Assembly: GCF_900566085.1 (NCBI RefSeq)
Contig: NZ_UPHT01000109.1
Span: 1-36,990 of the forward strand
Direction of reading: 5' to 3'
DNA from: Mycobacterium attenuatum
Lineage (GTDB): Bacteria > Actinomycetota > Actinomycetes > Mycobacteriales > Mycobacteriaceae
Length of the DNA stretch: 36,990 nt
Part shown: positions 31,784 to 36,990 of the stretch, in pieces
How the letters are laid out: each line of letters begins with the position of its first letter
Numbering within the stretch: position 1 is the stretch's first letter
Translations under genes and position numbers: made by a program
The notes under the pieces: model-generated
What the model saw: the letters and a program-made list of their open reading frames with translations, nothing else
Told to the model about the DNA's origin: nothing
Database searches by the model: none

Positions 31784-34702
31784 TCAGCAGTTTGTCGTCG
31801 GACTTCCTGCCGCACCGGATGCTCGCGGGAATGACCAGCGGCGCAGCACCACGACCACCGCCAGCACCAGCACGGCCAGCACCGGCAACCACGGCAGCAG
31901 GAACCCGGCCGTCAGCATGACGCCGTAGGCGGCCGAGAGCACCGAGTGCCAACCGCGTTCAAGCGCACCAAGGAAGCCAACCCGCGTCACGGTCGGTTCG
32001 ACCGAGAGGCTGACGTTGATGGTCGCGTAGGAAATCTGGTCGCCAAGTGCGGCGCGCTGGGCACGCAGTGAGTCCAACTCGGCCTGCCGCTGGGTCAGCG
32101 ACGACTCCGCGGCCAGCAGGTCAGCTGTGTTGTCGGCCCGCCGCATCAGTTCCAGGAGTCGATTGACCGAGGTCTGCAATGCCTCGATGCGGGCATCGAG
32201 GTCGACGCGCTGCGACGTGACGTCGGCGTGGCTGATCGACATCGACGTGACGGCCCCGAGTTTCTTGACGTCGACCAGCAGCGCGTCGAGCCTGTCCGCG
32301 GGAATGCGGACAACGAGATGGACTGTCGGCGAAGACAATCCGGACTGCTCCGACCGAGAGTCCACTCGCCCGCCGGCATCGGTGACCGACAAGGCCAGTC
32401 GGTCGGCCACCTGCGCGGGCTGCGCGACGACCAGCTGCAGCGAACCGGTGGTGACGATGTCGCGCTTGTAGGTGCCGTCCGGCGGGGTGTGTGGCAGTGG
32501 CGGCGCCTCCGGTGCGGCCACCGTGTTTTCGGCGATGCCACCCTTGGTCCCCGGAACCGTTGCATCCGCTGTTGCGGAGGGCTTGCCGGCCACGCCCGAG
32601 TCGCGGGCGGTGACGGGCAACCCGTCGCGGGTGAGCGACCACGCCCAGCCGAGGCAGACCAGCACGACGCCGGCGATGGCCACCGCAATCGCGTTGCGCA
32701 GCTTGATCGTTCGTGCGAAAGCCGACGGCACGGCGCCGGACGGTGCCTCAGCCGCGGAGCCTCGAGACCGCGGTGCGCCCCGCTGCGGATTGCCGGCGTC
32801 GTCCCCGGCCGGCCACCGCTCCCATCCGGCCGGCGCCTCGACGGGTTGCATCACCCGGTGCCGCACTTCGCCTTCGGCGGCCACCGGACTGTCCGAGTTG
32901 TCCCGATTCTCACAAGCGACGACGTATCCGGTGAACCTGCACAGCACCCTGAACCGCAGTGAGGTGTCGACGATCCGCTTTTCCAACTCGTCGGTGGCAG
33001 CCGCGGCGTAGCGGTCCTCAAGGTCGCGTAGGTGGGCCCGCGCCCACCCGGCGGTGACGACCGGCGACTCGCGACGCTGTCCGTCGACCGTCGCTGACCA
33101 GTCCCCGCCGTCGCCGGTGGTGCCGCGCAGGATCAGTGACCCCGTCGCGCTTCCCCGGTAGCGCCCGGTCACCACCACCGGTACTCCGGCAACCAACTCA
33201 GGTAGCCGAACCGGGCTCACGGTATCCGCAATGACGTTTAGCCCCTGGGTGTGCAGCGTCAGCGAATGCGCGAGTGGCGCGCCGATACGGCGCCGCACGG
33301 CCTGCAGTGCCTCGTCGAGGCGGTCCTCGCTTTCCACCAGCTCGCAATGGCCCGCGCCGAGTCTGACCAGGCGGTGCAGGAAGCCGGCGTTGACGGCCCG
33401 GTCGATGCCGACCGCATGCACCCGCACCTGTTGCAGCCCGTGCGACAGCTCCCGCAGCACCTGGTCCTCGTTACCGACCTGCCCGTCGGTGACCACGACG
33501 AGCACGGCGTCACGCCCCTGCGAACCGCGCAATAGGGCCAAACCCTGCCGCAGTGGGGCGAGCAACTCGGTGTCGCCGCGGGCGTCGACGCGCGCGAGGT
33601 GCTCGATGGCCCGATACCGGTGCCGGTCGCTGGCGTCGACCAGGCCGTCGGGCAGACCGGCGGGATGCTCGATGAGGTCGCCAAATGTGAGCACCGCGAA
33701 CCGGTCTGCGCTGCCGAGCGTGTCGACGATGCGGGCAGCGGTCCGGCGCGCGGCCGCCATCTTCCATCCGGCCATGCTGCGAGAGCGGTCCAGCAGCAAC
33801 ACCACGTCCCGGGGACGCGGCGGCGCGCCCGATGCCGGCGGCAGCACAGTGAGCTGATAGGTGCCCTCGTCGCCGTCGGCATCGGGTACCAGCACGAGGG
33901 AATCGGTGAGGTCTTCGGCGCCGTAGCGCAGCCGCAGGACGAAATCCTGGTTGGCTCGCCCGCCCGGCTGGACTTTGATGCGGCCGTCGTCGGTCGACAC
34001 CGCGGGCAGGTTGGACCGCACCTCCGACAACGAGAGGCCAGCGGGGTCAATGCCGATGTCGATGGTCGGTAGAAGCGGGTACGGGAAGCCCGGCAGCAAC
34101 ATCGGCGGGGTGATGCGCGAGGCGTCGGGGACTGCGTCGGTGTCAGCGGCGTAGCCGTCGCCGACCGCGCCGTCGGCCAACGGGGCGCCGGGAATGTAGC
34201 GCGGCGCCACCACCAGTGGGAAGCGAAACGTGGCCGCACCGTCCTGGTAAGTCAGCGGGTTGACCAGCGTGAGCGCGACGCTGACCCGTTCGGAGGGCAA
34301 TATATTGCCAACCCGCATGGTGAAAACGTCCGGCCGCTCCTCCTCGACGATGGCAGCGCGCCGATCCGACACGATGATGCCGTCGTAGGCCCGCCGGGCA
34401 GCTTCACGCTCCACGAGTTCGGCCTCGACCGCCCGCCCGTTGACGGTCATCCGCATTCGGGTGACCGCGGCTCGATCCGGCAGCGGGAACACGTAAGTGG
34501 CTTCCAGCGGCACGTCGAAGGCGTTGATGAAATCCTGGGTCAATTCGACCTCGCTGGTGAGCCCGGTGATTTCGACGCGCACGTCGACGCGCTCCAGCGG
34601 CAGACTGCCCCGCTCGGCATGCAGCGTGCCCAACCGAGCCTCGGCGTCTGCGATGGCCGTGCCATGCTCTGCGTCGTTCATCGACGTGATGCGGACGGTC
34701 AT
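31784..34702 (-). CDS. VIT-VWA-TM-DUF4349-TM fusion protein
   Basis: This is a 972-residue protein. A VIT domain (about 30-165) has the family pattern DVPLEATYVFPLPDRAAV and EREAARRAYDG. A von Willebrand A domain (about 297-470) has an intact metal site: Asp305-x-Ser307-x-Ser309, Thr378 and Asp406. After a linker, a membrane helix lies at about 671-690. Residues about 745-905 match DUF4349: RDIVTTGSLQLVV, GGRVDSRSEQ, VVRIPADRLDALL, then a coiled coil (about 828-890) and ISYATINVSLSV. A last helix (about 927-953) ends in a short basic tail. By helix placement the VIT/VWA part would be cytosolic and DUF4349 outside, a possible signal across the membrane. The start overlaps the MerR stop by four bases. 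Confidence 0.9.
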   Translation of the reverse strand: MTVRITSMNDAEHGTAIADAEARLGTLHAERGSLPLERVDVRVEITGLTSEVELTQDFINAFDVPLEATYVFPLPDRAAVTRMRMTVNGRAVEAELVEREAARRAYDGIIVSDRRAAIVEEERPDVFTMRVGNILPSERVSVALTLVNPLTYQDGAATFRFPLVVAPRYIPGAPLADGAVGDGYAADTDAVPDASRITPPMLLPGFPYPLLPTIDIGIDPAGLSLSEVRSNLPAVSTDDGRIKVQPGGRANQDFVLRLRYGAEDLTDSLVLVPDADGDEGTYQLTVLPPASGAPPRPRDVVLLLDRSRSMAGWKMAAARRTAARIVDTLGSADRFAVLTFGDLIEHPAGLPDGLVDASDRHRYRAIEHLARVDARGDTELLAPLRQGLALLRGSQGRDAVLVVVTDGQVGNEDQVLRELSHGLQQVRVHAVGIDRAVNAGFLHRLVRLGAGHCELVESEDRLDEALQAVRRRIGAPLAHSLTLHTQGLNVIADTVSPVRLPELVAGVPVVVTGRYRGSATGSLILRGTTGDGGDWSATVDGQRRESPVVTAGWARAHLRDLEDRYAAAATDELEKRIVDTSLRFRVLCRFTGYVVACENRDNSDSPVAAEGEVRHRVMQPVEAPAGWERWPAGDDAGNPQRGAPRSRGSAAEAPSGAVPSAFARTIKLRNAIAVAIAGVVLVCLGWAWSLTRDGLPVTARDSGVAGKPSATADATVPGTKGGIAENTVAAPEAPPLPHTPPDGTYKRDIVTTGSLQLVVAQPAQVADRLALSVTDAGGRVDSRSEQSGLSSPTVHLVVRIPADRLDALLVDVKKLGAVTSMSISHADVTSQRVDLDARIEALQTSVNRLLELMRRADNTADLLAAESSLTQRQAELDSLRAQRAALGDQISYATINVSLSVEPTVTRVGFLGALERGWHSVLSAAYGVMLTAGFLLPWLPVLAVLVLAVVVVLRRWSFPRASGAAGSPTTNC

Positions 34703-35319
34703 GATGGGCTCCGATCATTGAGGGGCGGGCCGGACAGTAGGTCACGTTCGGCCAGTAGTTCGAGCAGTGGCCGAGCGGCAGTCTGAATCGCGTCGATGTC
34801 GTCTTCGTCGGGCGTGCCCGGCAGTACCAACAGTGCCCCCCCGGGTAGGTGCACGGCTGCCAATTTGGTGACAGTGTCAGTGCCCTGAGCCGCTGGTTCG
34901 GTGGCCGGCGCAGGTGTGGGCGGGGCGGCCCAGAAGCGGCTCCGCTGCGGGGGTGCCGGCAGCTCGGTGGACGCAGGCTCCGGCTCGACGATGACAGCGT
35001 CGGGAACCGCGGCGACCTTTCGCAGTGTTTCGTCCGTCGCCCCGGCCAGCTCGCCCTGGATCTCAGCGAGCGAATAGCCCTGCGCCTGAAGGCGTTTGAC
35101 CGCGACAAGCTGCAGCAGGTGTCGGGGACAGTAGACCGCGGTGCGGCCCTGCTTGGCCGGCGGGTCGACGAGTCCGGCTGTCGTATACCACCGGACCGCC
35201 CGCCGGTCGGGAAGCTCCCGGACCCGCCCGTTGGGGGCTCCCGGATACGCGGGATCGGCCAGGCTGACGGCGACCCGTCGCACCAGCTCGTCCAGCGTCC
35301 AGGACGCTCGCTCGGCCAT
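34699..35319 (-). CDS. MerR-family regulator coupled to the VIT/VWA gene
   Basis: This 206-residue protein has a MerR-type winged helix: WTLDELVRRVA, then RAVRWYTTAGLVDPP (about 41-54), YCPRHLLQLVAVKRLQAQGYSLAEIQ (about 63-88). An insertion of about 15 residues separates the first helix from the RxxRWYxxxGL part. The C-terminal half is Pro/Ala-rich and then has a small hydrophobic domain (about 150-200) with no cysteine cluster, so it does not look like a metal sensor. The ATG at 35319 lies about where transcription from the predicted promoter would start. Overlap with the next gene implies that regulator and membrane protein are made together. Confidence 0.85.
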   Translation of the reverse strand: MAERASWTLDELVRRVAVSLADPAYPGAPNGRVRELPDRRAVRWYTTAGLVDPPAKQGRTAVYCPRHLLQLVAVKRLQAQGYSLAEIQGELAGATDETLRKVAAVPDAVIVEPEPASTELPAPPQRSRFWAAPPTPAPATEPAAQGTDTVTKLAAVHLPGGALLVLPGTPDEDDIDAIQTAARPLLELLAERDLLSGPPLNDRSPS

Positions 35320-35325
35320 ATCCCG

Positions 35326-35355
35326 ATACTGACACTGTTACTATTACACTGTCAA
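35326..35355 (-). promoter_or_regulatory. MerR gene promoter with palindrome between -35 and -10
   Basis: On the minus strand TTGACA (35355-35350) and CAGTAT (35331-35326) are 18 bases apart. Between and over them lies an inverted repeat seen on the plus strand as TGACACTGT (35330-35338), seven bases, ACACTGTCA (35346-35354), matching at 8 of 9. The N7 spacing resembles HspR-type sites, and the placement is classic for MerR regulators. About +1 falls on the start codon, so a leaderless mRNA is likely. All inferred from sequence. Confidence 0.55.
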
Positions 35356-35357
35356 TG

Positions 35358-35381
35358 TTGAGCGGTTAGACCTTGAGCGGT
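35358..35381. repeat. TTGAGCGGT direct repeat, 15-bp period, upstream of MerR promoter
   Basis: TTGAGCGGT occurs at 35358-35366 and 35373-35381, just upstream of the -35 of the MerR gene. It could be a further binding site. Between here and 35459 I see nothing else. Confidence 0.4.
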
Positions 35382-35459
35382 CAGCGTGCTTGTACGGCTG
35401 CTCAGCGCCAAGACGATGTGCACACAGCAAAAGTGATCGCGACCGCTATGTGCCACCGC

Positions 35460-35479
35460 TGGGGGCAGCCCCGCCCCCA
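35460..35479 (-). terminator. hairpin after the PE_PGRS gene
   Basis: TGGGGGC (35460-35466) and GCCCCCA (35473-35479) are perfect 7-bp arms around six bases, 11 bases after the PE_PGRS stop codon. The stem is very GC-rich and lacks a T-run, as many mycobacterial terminators do. Confidence 0.5.
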
Positions 35480-35489
35480 ACCGACGTAA

Positions 35490-36990
35490 CTAAGCGACGC
35501 CGCCGGTTCCACCGGCGCCGCCGCCCCCGGGGATGCCGCCCGCAATGCCGCCTTTGCCGCCCACCCCACCGGTACCGCCACTAGGCGGAAGACCGATGGC
35601 ACCGATGCCACCGGGGTTACCGGGGCTGCCGATGACGCCGACATTGCCATTGCCGCTCAAGCCGCCGTCGCCGCCGTCGCCGCTGGGTCCGCCGTCGCTG
35701 CCGTCGCCCCCGCTGCCCCCAATGGCGCCGCCGCCGCCAGTGGCGTTGCCCCCGTTGCCGCCGTTGGCGATGGTGGCGGTGCCAACGTTGCTGCCGCCGC
35801 CGGTCTGTCCGCCTTTGCCACCATTGCCGCCATTGCCGGCGCCGGCGCCGCCCATGCCGCCGGTGCCGCCGTCGCCACCGGCGCCACCGGCGCCATTGGT
35901 ACCACCATTGCCGCCATTGCCGGCAACACCGCCGGAGATTGCGTTATTGCCGCCGTTACCACCGTTGCCGCCGTTAGCACCGCCCAGGTTGTCGCCACCG
36001 GCGCCGCCGTTACCGCCCTTCCCGCCCAAGCCGGAAACAGAGTTGCCGCCGTTACCGCCGAGGCCCCCGGCCCCACCGTCAGCGCCCGCGCCGCCAGGCC
36101 CGCCGTTGCCGCTGGGGGTGCCGAAGATCGTGCTGGCGGCACCGGTGCCGCCTCTGCCACCGTTGCCGCCGTTCGCGCCTTTTCCACCTTGGCCGCCATT
36201 GCCGCCGTGGCCGGACCCCAGGGCATCGCCGCCCCTGCCGCCGCCGCCGCCGGCTCCGCCTTCGCCCGCGTCCCCACCGGCGAACCCGTTCATACCGGCG
36301 CTCCCAGTGCCATTTGCGCCGGACGCGCCGTTGCCGCCGATCCCGCCGTTGCCGCCGGTTCCGCCGTCGCCGCCGTTGCCGCCACTGCCGCCGGAACCGG
36401 ACTCGCCGCCGTCACCCCCTACGCCGCCCTTGCCGGCGACACCGCCGTTACCGCCGTTGCCGGCGCCTGCGGCACCGTTGCCACCGTTGCCGCCCTTACC
36501 GCCGAAACCGCCTGTGCCACCGTTGCCGTTGACGCCACCGGTGGATGCGTTGCCGCCGGCACCGCCGGTACCGCCCGCGCCACCGTCGCTGCCGTCACCA
36601 CCAGAACCACCCGGGCCAGTGCCTGGGGTGCCGTTCTTGCCATTGCCACCGGTGCCGCCGGCGCCTCCGTCCCCACCAGTGCCCGGGTTACCAGTGGCGC
36701 CCGCCGTCCCCATGGCCCCGCTACCACTGCCGGCCTGTCCACCAGCACCTCCAGCACCGGCATCACCACCACCGCCACCGGTGCCGCCCATGCCGGCCCC
36801 GCTACCGGTATCCGCGGCCCCGAGCCCACCGACACCGCCCTTGCCGCCGACACCACCTTTGCCGCCAACACCACCATCACCATTGACGCCACCAACACCG
36901 GCACTACCCCCGGCCCCACCAGTACCACCTTGACCACCGGCCGTACCGGCATCACCAGCAGCACCTACGCCCGTGGCATCGGCACCCACC
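35490..36990 (-). CDS. PE_PGRS-family protein, C-terminal part (5' end outside window)
   Basis: About 500 residues of Gly/Ala-rich sequence built from GGxGGx triplets (GGNGG, GGAGG, GGTGG) are open to the right edge of the window. This is the PGRS region; the PE domain and the start codon must lie beyond 36990. The stop is TAG at 35490-35492 and the last residues, GGAGGTGGVA, carry no distinct C-terminal domain. PE_PGRS proteins are exported by ESX-5 in pathogenic mycobacteria and the PGRS part may bind calcium. The low-complexity DNA makes assembly errors and strain variation likely. Confidence 0.93.
   Translation of the reverse strand, partial: VGADATGVGAAGDAGTAGGQGGTGGAGGSAGVGGVNGDGGVGGKGGVGGKGGVGGLGAADTGSGAGMGGTGGGGGDAGAGGAGGQAGSGSGAMGTAGATGNPGTGGDGGAGGTGGNGKNGTPGTGPGGSGGDGSDGGAGGTGGAGGNASTGGVNGNGGTGGFGGKGGNGGNGAAGAGNGGNGGVAGKGGVGGDGGESGSGGSGGNGGDGGTGGNGGIGGNGASGANGTGSAGMNGFAGGDAGEGGAGGGGGRGGDALGSGHGGNGGQGGKGANGGNGGRGGTGAASTIFGTPSGNGGPGGAGADGGAGGLGGNGGNSVSGLGGKGGNGGAGGDNLGGANGGNGGNGGNNAISGGVAGNGGNGGTNGAGGAGGDGGTGGMGGAGAGNGGNGGKGGQTGGGSNVGTATIANGGNGGNATGGGGAIGGSGGDGSDGGPSGDGGDGGLSGNGNVGVIGSPGNPGGIGAIGLPPSGGTGGVGGKGGIAGGIPGGGGAGGTGGVA

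Noticed and set aside
35533..36933. Pro-rich plus-strand open frame opposite the PE_PGRS gene
   Set aside because: The complement of GGxGGx codons always reads as Pro-rich; the minus strand has the typical PGRS composition.
1..36990. tRNA, rRNA or riboswitch genes
   Set aside because: No cloverleaf with a GGTTCGA-type T arm in proper context and no known riboswitch core was recognised by eye; a covariance-model search would be decisive.

Overview
The window is a GC-rich actinobacterial chromosome segment from a Mycobacterium, most likely a slow grower of the kansasii/marinum/gordonae type. The evidence is a PE-family protein, the C-terminal part of a PE_PGRS protein at the right edge, F420-type LLM oxidoreductases, paired acyl-CoA dehydrogenases, and proteins that I recognise as close relatives of M. 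tuberculosis Rv3131, Rv1733c, Rv2298, Rv2299c (HtpG) and Rv3249c. The species cannot be fixed from sequence alone.

Region 1 (1-10.5 kb) looks like a hypoxia (DosR-regulon type) island. After a repeat-rich left edge that may be an IS21-type remnant, there is a split-barrel flavin/PPOX-type gene. A 20-bp tandem repeat (VNTR) follows. Then comes a tightly packed minus-strand operon, read from 7624 down to 1439: an Rv3131/Acg-type nitroreductase-like protein, an Rv1733c-like two-TM protein, the four subunits of a group 3b-type NAD(P)-linked [NiFe] hydrogenase (hyhB, hyhG, hyhS, hyhL) and its maturation endopeptidase. Upstream on the same strand is a metal P1B-type ATPase carrying TPCP in the membrane and a C-terminal hemerythrin domain (P1B-5-like). 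Candidate DosR boxes lie upstream of the ATPase and of the nitroreductase-like gene.

Region 2 (10.4-24.9 kb) is metabolic and housekeeping. It holds a lipoprotein, a divergent SDR / EchA-FadE-FadE fatty-acyl module, a second SDR, GlgX, AlkB with a downstream TetR regulator and a strong operator-like palindrome, an aldo/keto reductase, a small Cys-rich secreted protein, HtpG and an LLM-class oxidoreductase. The Rv2298-htpG neighbourhood of M. tuberculosis is preserved.

Region 3 (25-37 kb) is signalling and surface. It starts with a large hybrid histidine kinase (PAS, HisKA, HATPase, REC) that carries a second, DosS/NarX-like HisKA_3 segment with a degenerate ATPase end. A PE protein with a Gly-rich linker and a basic tail follows, then two overlapping methyltransferases and a DUF4190-type membrane protein. 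Next is a MerR regulator translationally coupled to a very large VIT-VWA-TM-DUF4349-TM protein, with a palindrome between the predicted -35 and -10 of the MerR gene. The window ends inside a PE_PGRS gene.

The best candidates for something not well described are the double-histidine hybrid kinase, the MerR/VIT-VWA-DUF4349 pair, and the hemerythrin-tailed metal pump beside the Rv3131-Rv1733c-hydrogenase operon.
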